From the NCBI RefSeq assembly GCF_009192735.1, contig NZ_VTFU01000002.1, positions 620,001 through 684,000 on the forward strand: 64,000 bases of DNA, in the 5' to 3' direction. Positions 17,807-25,792 of this stretch are shown here, piece after piece (within the stretch, counting starts at the first letter, position 1; every line of letters starts with the position of its first letter). The notes beneath the pieces were generated by a model, which saw only the letters and a list, made by a program, of their open reading frames with translations, did not search any database and was not told the origin of the DNA. A program made the position numbers and the translations under genes. Origin of the DNA: Arthrobacter gandavensis. GTDB lineage: Bacteria > Actinomycetota > Actinomycetes > Actinomycetales > Micrococcaceae.

Positions 17807-18180
17807 AGGTGCTTCACTCCTTCGGACTTCGTGTAATACGTGGCATGGCGGTAGTCCTTGCCCTGCGGGGATTCAAAGAAGGAGCCCTTGGAATCCGGGT
17901 CTGAGGCGATAATGGCCGACGCCGGCACCACCCAGAGCGATACGCCCTCGTTGCGGCGGGTGTAGAGGTCGCGGGCGTTGCGCACTGCCATGTCTTCGTC
18001 CGGTGCATGCAGCGAGCCGGCGTGGACGTGGGAGAGCCCGCGCGAGGAGCGGACAAACACTTCCCACAGCGGCCAGGCCGACCCCAGTGCGGCGGCTTCG
18101 GCGGCTGCCCCCGGGTCCCCGGAAGTCTGCGTGCCCGCGGGCTTGGCGCCGTCGTCGCCCGTCGTTGATCCGGAAACCAC
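17803..18180 (-). CDS. paaB: Phenylacetyl-CoA epoxidase subunit PaaB
   Basis: 125 residues. The conserved PaaB core WPLWEVFVRSSRGLSHVHAG and RNARDLYTRRNEGVSLWVV is present after a disordered extension of about 35 residues. PaaB bridges the PaaA-PaaC dimers. Its GTG start directly abuts the paaA stop (TAA then GTG), so reinitiation is likely. Confidence 0.93.
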   Translation of the reverse strand: MVSGSTTGDDGAKPAGTQTSGDPGAAAEAAALGSAWPLWEVFVRSSRGLSHVHAGSLHAPDEDMAVRNARDLYTRRNEGVSLWVVPASAIIASDPDSKGSFFESPQGKDYRHATYYTKSEGVKHL

Positions 18181-19206
18181 TTACGCCACCTCGTTCTGTC
18201 GGGCCTGAGCCGCTGATTGTTTGGCCGCGTAGGCTGCCGCTGCTTCGCGCACCCAGGCGCCGTCTTCGTGTGCTTCCCGGCGGCGGGCCAGACGCTGTGC
18301 GTTGCAGGGGCCGCGGCCGGCGAGGACTTCCTTGAATTCCGCCCAGTCCAGCAGCCCGTGTTCCCACTGGCCGGTGTCCTCGTTGTCCTCGTTGAAGCGG
18401 ATCCGGTCATCGGGCAGGGTCAGCCCGAGGACCTTCACCTGCTCCACGATCATGCCCACGAAGCGTGAACGCAGTTCATCGTTGGAGAAGCGCTTGATGT
18501 TCCAGGCCATGGACTGCTTGGAGTTGGGCGAATCGTCGTCGGGCGGGCCGAACATCATCAGCGACGGGGCGTACCAGCGGTTGATGGCGTCCTGCGCCAT
18601 TTCCCGCTGCGCTTCGGTGCCGTTGGCCAGTTCCAGCAGGATTTCAAAGCCCTGCCGCTGGTGGAAGGACTCCTCCTTGCAGATCCGCACCATGGCCCGG
18701 CCGTAGGGCCCGTAGGATGCCCGGCACAACGGCACCTGGTTGCAGATGGCGGCACCGTCAACCAGCCAGCCAATGGCCCCCATGTCCGCCCAGCTCAGGG
18801 CCGGATAATTGAAGATCGAGGAGTAGCGGGCCTTGCCGGCGATCAGGTCCGCCGTCATTTTGTCCCGCGGGGTGCCGAGCGTTTCGGCGGCTGAGTACAG
18901 GTAGAGTCCGTGCCCGGCCTCATCCTGCACCTTGGCCATCAGGATGGCCTTGCGCTTGAGCGACGGCGCCCGGGTAATCCAGTTGGCTTCCGGCTGCATG
19001 CCGATGATTTCGGAGTGCGCGTGCTGGGAAATCTGGCGGACCAGGGTCTTGCGGTAGGCCTCGGGCATCCAGTCCCGCGGTTCGATCCGGGAGTCGTCGG
19101 CCAGCAGCTGCTCGAAATGTGCTTCAGGACCGGACGCGGCCCCTGCCGCCGGTTCACCGGCCGGAACTGACGCCAAACCGGAAGGAGTTTCGGTAAACAT
19201 GGACAT
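18181..19206 (-). CDS. paaA: Phenylacetyl-CoA epoxidase catalytic subunit PaaA
   Basis: 341 residues, ferritin-like di-iron monooxygenase. The iron-binding pairs are visible in [15 protein letters not shown] and [13 protein letters not shown]. It inserts oxygen into the ring of phenylacetyl-CoA to give the 1,2-epoxide. ATG 19206 is preferred, with GAGG 8 bases upstream; GTG 19215 and ATG 19200 are alternatives. It is first of paaABCDE-paaG. A sigma70-like promoter and an overlapping repressor box lie upstream. Confidence 0.95.
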   Translation of the reverse strand: MSMFTETPSGLASVPAGEPAAGAASGPEAHFEQLLADDSRIEPRDWMPEAYRKTLVRQISQHAHSEIIGMQPEANWITRAPSLKRKAILMAKVQDEAGHGLYLYSAAETLGTPRDKMTADLIAGKARYSSIFNYPALSWADMGAIGWLVDGAAICNQVPLCRASYGPYGRAMVRICKEESFHQRQGFEILLELANGTEAQREMAQDAINRWYAPSLMMFGPPDDDSPNSKQSMAWNIKRFSNDELRSRFVGMIVEQVKVLGLTLPDDRIRFNEDNEDTGQWEHGLLDWAEFKEVLAGRGPCNAQRLARRREAHEDGAWVREAAAAYAAKQSAAQARQNEVA

Positions 19207-19257
19207 AACTGCCACCTCAAGGTGCGGAACGGAGCCGGACAGAACGGATGGAATGCA

Positions 19258-19277
19258 TTTACTGACCGTTCGTTCAG
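19258..19277. promoter_or_regulatory. Candidate PaaR operator at paaA
   Basis: TTTACTGACCGTTCGTTC (19258-19275) is identical over 18 bases to a site upstream of the thiolase operon at 40503-40520. One half matches the PaaR consensus half ACTNACCG with the central CG in place; the other half is degenerate. It starts just downstream of the paaA -10 box and covers the likely transcription start, a classical repressor position. Confidence 0.65.
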
Positions 19278-19305
19278 AATATGGGTGTGGGCTGCGTCAC
19301 GTCAA
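19278..19305 (-). promoter_or_regulatory. paaA promoter
   Basis: On the minus strand TTGACG (complement of 19300-19305) and CATATT (complement of 19278-19283) are 16 bases apart, a good -35/-10 pair. The start point would fall inside the PaaR-like box and leave a 5' leader of roughly 65 bases before ATG 19206. Confidence 0.6.
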
Positions 19306-19318
19306 GGTTCAGACTAGG

Positions 19319-19347
19319 TAGACAGACAAACTAGTTAATGCCATGAT
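19319..19347 (+). promoter_or_regulatory. padR promoter, leaderless, with ACTAG repeats
   Basis: TAGACA (19319-19324) and CATGAT (19342-19347) are 17 bases apart, and GTG 19354 begins 6 bases after the -10 box. No Shine-Dalgarno sequence is present, so a leaderless mRNA is likely. ACTAG/CTAGT elements recur at 19313, 19330 (inside the palindrome AACTAGTT) and 19348, a possible autoregulatory PadR operator. Confidence 0.5.
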
Positions 19348-19353
19348 CTAGTG

Positions 19354-19731
19354 GTGCAGACACTCCCCTGGCCCAGCGACTGGATGCGGGCAACCCTTGG
19401 CCTGTGCGTCCTGAAGGCGCTCGACGGCGGCGCCACCTACGGTTATGCCATCGCGGCGCTGCTGGAGGAGCAGGGCTTCGGGAACATCAAGGGCGGCACC
19501 CTCTATCCGCTGCTGACCCGCTTCGAAACCGCGGGCTGGGTCACCACCGCATGGCGGGCCGGCGACGGCGGACCCGGCCGAAAGTACTTTTCCCTCACTG
19601 CCGACGGCCGCCGGGAACTGGAAGCGCAGCGAGAGCTGTGGGCGAAATTCACCGGCACTGTGGATCACTACCTGTTTGTGCAGGACCATCATGACCGCAC
19701 CTCCGAAAGGGGCACCCATGGAAACCCGTGA
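19354..19731 (+). CDS. PadR-family transcriptional regulator
   Basis: 125 residues. The PadR winged helix is clear: LGLCVLKALDGGATYGYAI, GNIKGGTLYPLLTRFETAGWV, and PGRKYFSLTADGRREL. Members are repressors that often control a neighbouring membrane protein. The next gene, overlapping by 14 bases, encodes such a protein. Start GTG 19354 fits a leaderless transcript; GTG 19351 is the alternative. Confidence 0.85.
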   Translation: MQTLPWPSDWMRATLGLCVLKALDGGATYGYAIAALLEEQGFGNIKGGTLYPLLTRFETAGWVTTAWRAGDGGPGRKYFSLTADGRRELEAQRELWAKFTGTVDHYLFVQDHHDRTSERGTHGNP

Positions 19732-20440
19732 CAGCCGCAGCGGCACACCGCCGGACAAGGCCACACGCCGCTGGTTCGATGACTTCACCATTGAACTGCG
19801 CCTGCGCGATGTCCCGGGCGAAGCCATCGGCGACGCAGTGGCGTCGGCCCGCGAGTTCCTGGCCGATTCCGGCGGCACCCCGGCCGAGGTCTTCGGTGAT
19901 CCCCGGAGCTACGCCGAAAACCTGGACCTCCCACGCAACCGGATGTCGCCATCCGCGTGGGCCGCACTGCTGGTTCCCAGCTGTCTGGGACTGCTTGGTT
20001 TCTTCACCGTTGCCGCTGCGGTCAGCTCCAGTGACGCCAGCGTCCAGGTGACGTTGTCGGGCTTTCTCCTCGTCCTGACAGGATTGGCGGGAGCGGCCTG
20101 CGCGCCTCTCCTAATGGCCTTCATAGTCCGGCGCCCGATGTGGCTTGTTGCCGTTTCCGGCGGGGCCTTCTTTGCCTTCCAGGTGGCAGTCGCCCTGCTC
20201 GCCGGTGACGTTGTCCTCTTCACGCTGCCGGCGGTCCCCCTGGCACTGGCCGGCGGCGCGGTCCTGCTCGCCACATCCCTCTGGGGGCAGTTCCGCAAAG
20301 GCGTCACCGATGACCCCATCGTGGAACCGATGAAGACTCCGCCGCACTCATCGTTCGGACTGACCCTGCTGCAGGTGCTGGGTAACTGGATGCTCTTCCT
20401 GGCCGCGGCCGCCCTGGCCGCATGGTTCATGCTCCGCTGA
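19718..20440 (+). CDS. HAAS/DUF1700-like membrane protein paired with PadR
   Basis: 240 residues. The first 75 residues resemble the helical HAAS-type domain found beside PadR regulators: FTIELRLRDVPGEAIGDAV, then FGDPRSYAENLDLP. About six transmembrane segments follow. The overlap with padR implies coupled expression; such pairs are thought to sense membrane or envelope state, but the exact role is unknown. ATG 19718 has AAAGGGG 5 bases upstream; ATG 19691 (MTAPPKG) is an alternative. Confidence 0.7.
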   Translation: METRDSRSGTPPDKATRRWFDDFTIELRLRDVPGEAIGDAVASAREFLADSGGTPAEVFGDPRSYAENLDLPRNRMSPSAWAALLVPSCLGLLGFFTVAAAVSSSDASVQVTLSGFLLVLTGLAGAACAPLLMAFIVRRPMWLVAVSGGAFFAFQVAVALLAGDVVLFTLPAVPLALAGGAVLLATSLWGQFRKGVTDDPIVEPMKTPPHSSFGLTLLQVLGNWMLFLAAAALAAWFMLR

Positions 20441-20478
20441 CCGCGCGGTAAGCCGCCAGCATAAACAGCGCGGGGCCC

Positions 20479-20507
20479 TTCGTCCGCCGGAGCCGGATCG
20501 ATATATT
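20479..20507 (+). promoter_or_regulatory. ptrB promoter, probably leaderless
   Basis: TATATT at 20502-20507, with a weak -35 (TTCGTC) 17 bases upstream. ATG 20514 starts six bases after the -10 box, so transcription would begin at or next to the start codon. Confidence 0.55.
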
Positions 20508-20513
20508 CGGGGC

Positions 20514-22685
20514 ATGACTACTTCTCCCACCCCTCCCGTTGCCAAAAAGGTTCCCACCGAGCGCGTCCACCACGGAGACACCTTCGTTGACGAATACGAG
20601 TGGTTGCGGGAGAAGGAAAACCCCGATGTCGTGGCCCATCTGAAGGCCGAGAACGCCTACATGGAAGAGATCACCGCGCACCAGGAGAAGCTGCGGCAGG
20701 AGATCTTCGACGAGATCAAGAACCGCACGGAGGAAACCGATCTCTCAGTGCCCGCCCGGAAAAAGGGGTGGTGGTACTACTCCCGCACCGAAGAGGGCAA
20801 GCAGTACTCCATTCACTGCCGCACCGCGGCCCAGGACACCGGTGACCTGGACGCTGACTGGACGCCGCCCGTCGTCGAGCCCGGCGTGCCGGTGCCCGGC
20901 GAGCAGATCCTGATCGACGGCAATGCCGAGGCCGAGGGCAAGCCCTTCTTCGCGCTCGGCGGCCTCGCCGTGACCGAGGACGGCAACCTGCTGTCCTACT
21001 CCGAGGACAACGCCGGCGACGAACGCTTCACCCTGCGGATCAAGGACCTGCGCACCGGCGAACTGCTGCCGGATACGGTGACCAACGTTTTCTACTCACT
21101 GGCCTTCTCCCCCGACGGCACGCGCGTGTTCTACACGGTCGTGGACGATTCCTGGCGCCCGTACCAGATCAAGGCCCACACCCTGGGCACCCCGGTGGAG
21201 GACGACGTCGTCATCTACCAGGAGGACGACGTCGCCATGTGGACCGGCTTTGACCTCTCCGCCGACCGTAAGCAGCTGCTGATCGGCATCAGTAACTCCG
21301 AATACTCCGAGTACCGGGTCCTGGATTTCGAGGATCCCGCCGGTGAAGTGCGGACCCTGATTCCGCGCAGTGAGCGCATCCTCTACGAGGCCGAGCCCGT
21401 GACCCTCGCCGGCGAGCGCCACTATCTGATCACGCACAACAAGGATGCCCTGAACTCCATGCTCTCCCTCGTGGCCGAGACGGAGTTCGCCCTGCCGCTG
21501 GACGAGCAGCACTGGAACACCGTGGTGGCGCACGACGACGCCGTCCGCGTCAACGGCGCGGCCGTCACCAAGACCCACGTCATTGTCTCGGTCCGCAAGG
21601 ACACCACCGAGCGGGTCCAGATCCTTCCCCTGGAGGGCCTCGGCACCGAGGTGCAGGGCGACCCGGTGGAGCCGGCTTTCGACGAGGAGCTCTACACCGC
21701 CAACCTGGCCAACGCGGAGTACGACTCCCCGATTGTCCGGCTCAGCTACACCTCCTACCTGACTCCCCCGCGCGTCTACGACTACGTGCTGGCCACCGGC
21801 GAGCTGGAACTGCGCAAGGAGACGCCGGTCAAGGGCGGTTACAACCCGGCCGGGTACGTGGCCGAGCGTGCTTGGGCCACGGCCGGTGACGGGACCCGCA
21901 TTCCCCTTTCGGTGCTGCGCCGTGCGGAGCTGAAGCAGGACGGAAGCAACCCGGCGCTGGTTTACGCGTACGGCAGCTACGAAATCAGCATGGACCCGGC
22001 GTTCAGCGTGGCCCGGTTATCACTGCTGGACCGCGGCGTGATCTTCGTGGTCGCGCACATCCGCGGCGGCGGCGAGATGGGCCGAACCTGGTATGACCAG
22101 GGTAAGAAGCTGAACAAGAAGAACACCTTCAGCGATTTTGTGGCCGCCACCGACTACATCGCTTCCTCCGGGTGGGTGGACCCGAACCGGATTGCCGCGA
22201 TGGGCGGCTCCGCGGGCGGTCTGCTGATGGGCGCCGTGGCAAACCTGGCACCTGAGAAATACAAGGCAATCGTGGCGCAGGTGCCCTTCGTGGATGCGCT
22301 GACCACCATCCTGGATCCGGAGCTGCCGCTCTCGGCACTGGAGTGGGAGGAGTGGGGCAACCCCATCACCGACCCCGAGGTTTACCGGTACATGAAGGAA
22401 TACACCCCGTACGAGAACATCCGGGCCGTGGACTACCCGCGCATTGCCGCGGTGACGTCCTTCAACGACACCCGGGTGCTGTACACCGAACCCGCCAAGT
22501 GGGTCGCCAAGCTGCGCGAGGTGACCACCGGTCCCGAGCCGATCGTTATGAAGATCGAGATGGATGGCGGACACGGTGGCGCCTCCGGGCGGTACGAGGC
22601 ATGGAAGGACCGGGCCTGGGACTACGCCTTCGTGCTGGACGCCCTGGGCGCCGAGGATCCGATTCCCGCAGCAGCGGCACACTAG
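20514..22685 (+). CDS. ptrB: Oligopeptidase B (S9A serine peptidase)
   Basis: 723 residues, the usual size for prolyl-oligopeptidase-family enzymes. The N-terminal half is a beta-propeller and the C-terminal half an alpha/beta hydrolase. The catalytic triad is visible: Ser566 in GGSAGG, Asp near 651 in SFNDTRV, His near 686 in DGGHGGASGR. The HIRGGGEMGR segment is typical of oligopeptidase B, which cuts short peptides after Arg or Lys in the cytosol. There is no signal peptide. It is monocistronic. Confidence 0.92.
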   Translation: MTTSPTPPVAKKVPTERVHHGDTFVDEYEWLREKENPDVVAHLKAENAYMEEITAHQEKLRQEIFDEIKNRTEETDLSVPARKKGWWYYSRTEEGKQYSIHCRTAAQDTGDLDADWTPPVVEPGVPVPGEQILIDGNAEAEGKPFFALGGLAVTEDGNLLSYSEDNAGDERFTLRIKDLRTGELLPDTVTNVFYSLAFSPDGTRVFYTVVDDSWRPYQIKAHTLGTPVEDDVVIYQEDDVAMWTGFDLSADRKQLLIGISNSEYSEYRVLDFEDPAGEVRTLIPRSERILYEAEPVTLAGERHYLITHNKDALNSMLSLVAETEFALPLDEQHWNTVVAHDDAVRVNGAAVTKTHVIVSVRKDTTERVQILPLEGLGTEVQGDPVEPAFDEELYTANLANAEYDSPIVRLSYTSYLTPPRVYDYVLATGELELRKETPVKGGYNPAGYVAERAWATAGDGTRIPLSVLRRAELKQDGSNPALVYAYGSYEISMDPAFSVARLSLLDRGVIFVVAHIRGGGEMGRTWYDQGKKLNKKNTFSDFVAATDYIASSGWVDPNRIAAMGGSAGGLLMGAVANLAPEKYKAIVAQVPFVDALTTILDPELPLSALEWEEWGNPITDPEVYRYMKEYTPYENIRAVDYPRIAAVTSFNDTRVLYTEPAKWVAKLREVTTGPEPIVMKIEMDGGHGGASGRYEAWKDRAWDYAFVLDALGAEDPIPAAAAH

Positions 22686-22740
22686 CCGTCGGGCCGCGCT
22701 GACCGACAGCCTGTGTGCTGGCTGGCCGGCTGATCTGACT

Positions 22741-22803
22741 GGCTGATTAAGTGATTGGCGATTGAGTGATTGGCTGATTGAGTGATTGGCTGATTGAGTG
22801 ATT
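22741..22803. repeat. Tandem repeats of 15-16 bp downstream of ptrB
   Basis: Four consecutive copies of GGCTGATTGAGTGATT with slight variation (copy 1 has TAAG for TGAG, copy 2 lacks one base, copies 3 and 4 are identical), followed by a decayed fifth. The unit is AT-richer than its surroundings. It fills the gap between ptrB and the convergent dedA gene. No hairpin or coding role is apparent. Confidence 0.8.
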
Positions 22804-22843
22804 GGCTGAGTGGCTGAGAGTTTTTGGCGCCGGAACCGGACGT

Positions 22844-23641
22844 TTACTCGCCTGGTTCCGGCGCCGGCTTGTTCACGGGGTTGCTCACGGGCTTATTCAG
22901 CGGCTTACTCACGGGTTTACTCAGCCGCTTGTTCACGGGCTTGCTCACCGGCTTGCTCACCGGCTTGTTCAGCGGCTTTTCCGCCGCCGGTGCCTGCCCC
23001 TTCCGAGGAGCCTGCTTGGTTGCCCGTTTGTTCTGTCGAAGCAGCGTGAGCGAAATGGTTGCCACCGTCAGCAGGACGACACCAACGATGATCAAGTCCA
23101 GATGGTCGCGGATAAAGGGGAACCGGTTCCCGAGGACATAGCCCAGCAGGGTCAGCCCCAGCCCCCAGAGCAGGGCGCCTGCGGCGTCGAACGCGACGTA
23201 CGCGGAATAGCGCATCCTGCCAACGCCGGCGACCACGGGCGTGAAGGTCCGCACGATCCCGACGAACCGGGCCAGCGTGATTGCCTTGCCTCCGTGGCGG
23301 GCGAAAAACTCCTCGGCCCGGTCCACGTTCTCGCGCCGGAAAACCCGCGAATCGGGCCGGGAAAACACGGCCGGACCAGCACGGCGGCCGATCCAGTAGC
23401 CCAGTTGGTCGCCGGCAAACGCCGCCAGGGAAATCAGCAGCCCCATCAGCCAGACGTTGATGTCCACGGTTCCGGTGGCGATCAGGAGCCCCGCTGTGAA
23501 CAGCAAGGTGTCCCCCGGCAGGAAGAACCCCACCAGCAGTCCCGTTTCGGCAAACACAATGCCGCACACCACCAGCACCACCCAGGGCCCCAAAGCGGGA
23601 TCCGCCAGGAAGACCTGCGGATCAAGCCATTCAGGAAGCAT
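22844..23641 (-). CDS. DedA-family membrane protein with KP-repeat tail
   Basis: 265 residues. The DedA core is clear: ETGLLVGFFLPGDTLLF, GDQLGYWIGRRAG, FFARHGGKAI and ARFVGIVRTFTPVVAG, with about five hydrophobic segments. DedA proteins act in membrane homeostasis; some are undecaprenyl-phosphate or phosphatidylethanolamine flippases. The last 55 residues are unusual: basic, with about eleven tandem four-residue units of the PVSK/PVNK kind, encoded by 12-bp DNA repeats (about 22865-22977). No obvious Shine-Dalgarno sequence was confirmed. Confidence 0.85.
   Translation of the reverse strand: MLPEWLDPQVFLADPALGPWVVLVVCGIVFAETGLLVGFFLPGDTLLFTAGLLIATGTVDINVWLMGLLISLAAFAGDQLGYWIGRRAGPAVFSRPDSRVFRRENVDRAEEFFARHGGKAITLARFVGIVRTFTPVVAGVGRMRYSAYVAFDAAGALLWGLGLTLLGYVLGNRFPFIRDHLDLIIVGVVLLTVATISLTLLRQNKRATKQAPRKGQAPAAEKPLNKPVSKPVSKPVNKRLSKPVSKPLNKPVSNPVNKPAPEPGE
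22865..22977 (-). repeat. 12-bp minisatellite encoding the DedA tail
   Basis: Repeated units close to GGCTTGCTCACC (plus-strand orientation) code for alternating KPVS and KPVN/KPLN tetrapeptides at the C-terminus of the DedA protein. Units vary at third positions and at the Ser/Asn codon. Copy number changes would keep the frame. Confidence 0.75.
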
Positions 23642-23790
23642 GGGACACCGCAGCCCCGCAGGCCGATTCCCCAGCCGCGGCCGCGGCGTTGAAAAGTATC
23701 ACCTCCTCAAACTACGGCACTGCACCGGGCTGTGTCCCGGCCCTCCGTAAACCGGGGCCATGCCGGCTGCCTCCTTCCCCTGCCTGGCAC

Positions 23791-23818
23791 TTGACAGTGA
23801 TGCCCGTCACAGGATTAC
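23791..23818 (+). promoter_or_regulatory. Candidate paaI promoter
   Basis: TTGACA (23791-23796) is a perfect -35 box; GATTAC (23813-23818), 16 bases on, is a fair -10. Immediately downstream TTACC and GGTAA form an inverted repeat (ATTACC-N12-GGTAAAT). Its arms resemble PaaR half sites but the spacing is 4 bases too long, so it may be a different operator. Confidence 0.4.
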
Positions 23819-23853
23819 CTCATGAACATTCGGTAAATAAATCGGGAGGTTTC

Positions 23854-24348
23854 ATGGCTGACACCGGGGTCGCCGCTTCGAAACAGCACGCTTCGGAACA
23901 GCGTCAGGGGCTGGAGCATCCCATTCTGGAACACGACGACGCCGCCCGCCTGCTGGGCATCGCCGTCGAACACTTGGGTCCGGGCGAGGCAACCTGCACC
24001 ATGGCCGTGCGGACCGACATGCTCAACGGCTTTGCCATGGCCCACGGCGGCATGGTGTTTGCCCTTGCCGACACCACGTTCGCCCTGGCCTGCAATCCCG
24101 GGGGCACTGACAGCATCATCGACATGGAACTGATCACTGTTGCAGCGGGGGCTGACATCAGTTTTATCTCCGCGGCCATGCCCGGTGAAACCCTGCGGGC
24201 TGCTGCGCATCACCGGGCCTCCTCCGGACGCAGCGGCGTGTACGACGTTGAGGTCACCGCCGCCGAGGCTGGCGGCGGCAGCCGGATCGTGGCCGAGTTC
24301 CGCGGCCGCTCACGCTCCATCCCCAACCCGGAATACCGGCCTAAGTAA
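23854..24348 (+). CDS. paaI: Hotdog-fold thioesterase PaaI
   Basis: 164 residues. The hotdog thioesterase signature is present: NGFAMAHGGMVFALADTTFALACN, followed by SFISAAMPGETLRAAA. PaaI hydrolyses ring-hydroxylated phenylacetyl-CoA and dead-end CoA esters, protecting the CoA pool during phenylacetate catabolism. ATG 23854 has GGGAGG 5 bases upstream; the longer open frame from 23689 lacks a site. paaK follows after 66 bases and is probably co-transcribed. Confidence 0.87.
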   Translation: MADTGVAASKQHASEQRQGLEHPILEHDDAARLLGIAVEHLGPGEATCTMAVRTDMLNGFAMAHGGMVFALADTTFALACNPGGTDSIIDMELITVAAGADISFISAAMPGETLRAAAHHRASSGRSGVYDVEVTAAEAGGGSRIVAEFRGRSRSIPNPEYRPK

Positions 24349-24414
24349 TACCGGCCAAGCTCTCGACGTCCGGCACCAACGGCCTCCCGACAACACCAGC
24401 GCAAAGGGCACCAC

Positions 24415-25767
24415 ATGGCTTCCACCCCCGCACTGTACAAATCGACTGCTGCTGATCCGGGCTCGCTGGATCCGGAAGAGCTGATGAGCCGCGACCAGAT
24501 CGAGGAGCTTCAGCTGACCCGTCTGCAACACACCTTGGCGTATGCCTATGAGCGCGTGCCGCTGTATCGGCAGAAGTTCGACGATGCCGGCGTCCACCCG
24601 GACGATTTGAAGGAACTGTCCGATCTGGCGCGGTTTCCGTACACGACCAAGGAAGACCTGCGCCGAACCTACCCCTTTGGCATGTTTGCCGTTCCGCAGA
24701 ACCGGGTGGCCCGAATCCATGCATCCTCGGGCACCACGGGACGGCCCACCGTCGTGGGCTACACCTCAGGGGATCTGGAACGGTGGGCCACACTGGTGGC
24801 CCGTTCGCTGCGCGCCTCGGGGGTTAAGCCCGGGTACAAGGTCCACAACGCCTATGGCTACGGCTTGTTCACCGGCGGGCTGGGCGCCCATACCGGAGCC
24901 GAGAAGCTGGGCTGCACGGTCATCCCCATGTCCGGCGGGCAGACCGAACGGCAGGTCCAGCTGATCCTGGACTTCGAACCGGATACCATCCTGTGCACCC
25001 CCACCTATCTGCTGACCATTGCCGATGCCCTGATGGCCGTGGGCGTCGACCCGCGGTCCACTGCCCTGAAAAACGCAGTGCTGGGCGCCGAGCCATGGAC
25101 CGAGGAAATGCGCCATGAGCTTGAAACCGCCATGGATCTGGACGCCTGCGACATATACGGGCTGTCGGAAGTGATGGGCCCCGGCGTCGCCGGTGAATGT
25201 GTGGAAAGCAAGGACGGCACCCACATCTGGGAGGACCATTTCCGGCCCGAGATTATCGATCCGTTTGATGACTCCCGGGTGCTCGACGACGGGGAACCCG
25301 GCGAACTGGTGTTCACGTCCCTGACCAAGGAGGCGCTGCCGATCATCCGCTACCGCACCCACGACCTGACCAGGCTCCTGCCCGGCACGGCCCGCCCGGG
25401 CATGCGCCGGATGGGCCGGATCACTGGACGCAGCGACGACATGATCATCCTGCGCGGCGTAAACCTCTTTCCCAGCCAAATTGAGGAAATTGCCCTGCGG
25501 GTCCCGGCGCTCAGCCCGCACTTTCAGCTGGAACTCACCCGGCCGGACCGGATGGATGAACTTACCGTTCGAATCGAGCGGCGAACCGAATCCACTGTTG
25601 CGCTCTGCCTCGCTGCCGCTGCCGAGCTGGAGGCCCAAATCAAGGTCCACACCGGATCCTCCTGCCGGGTGCAGGTAACGGAACCCGGGACCCTGACCCG
25701 CTCCAGCGGAAAACTCCGCCGGATCTATGATCTGCGCGGCAAGGACGCGGGAGCGCTGCAGGGCTGA
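24415..25767 (+). CDS. paaK: Phenylacetate-CoA ligase PaaK
   Basis: 450 residues of the adenylate-forming family. The AMP loop SSGTTGRPT, YGLSEVMGPGV and IIRYRTHDLT, then the C-terminal RSDDMIILRGVNLFP, match PaaK. It activates phenylacetate to phenylacetyl-CoA with ATP, the committed step of the pathway. AAAGGG lies 6 bases before the ATG. It lies between paaI and a TetR gene that starts 25 bases after its stop, so the three probably form one transcript. Confidence 0.93.
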   Translation: MASTPALYKSTAADPGSLDPEELMSRDQIEELQLTRLQHTLAYAYERVPLYRQKFDDAGVHPDDLKELSDLARFPYTTKEDLRRTYPFGMFAVPQNRVARIHASSGTTGRPTVVGYTSGDLERWATLVARSLRASGVKPGYKVHNAYGYGLFTGGLGAHTGAEKLGCTVIPMSGGQTERQVQLILDFEPDTILCTPTYLLTIADALMAVGVDPRSTALKNAVLGAEPWTEEMRHELETAMDLDACDIYGLSEVMGPGVAGECVESKDGTHIWEDHFRPEIIDPFDDSRVLDDGEPGELVFTSLTKEALPIIRYRTHDLTRLLPGTARPGMRRMGRITGRSDDMIILRGVNLFPSQIEEIALRVPALSPHFQLELTRPDRMDELTVRIERRTESTVALCLAAAAELEAQIKVHTGSSCRVQVTEPGTLTRSSGKLRRIYDLRGKDAGALQG

Positions 25768-25792
25768 GGCTGCCGCAGTGGTTCATGTGAAA

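Noticed and set aside
22741-22803. Possible CRISPR array
   Set aside because: The units are contiguous tandem repeats without spacers.
23814-23838. PaaR box at paaI
   Set aside because: TTACC/GGTAA arms are present, but the spacing is four bases longer than in the other boxes and the central CG is missing, so it was not counted with them.
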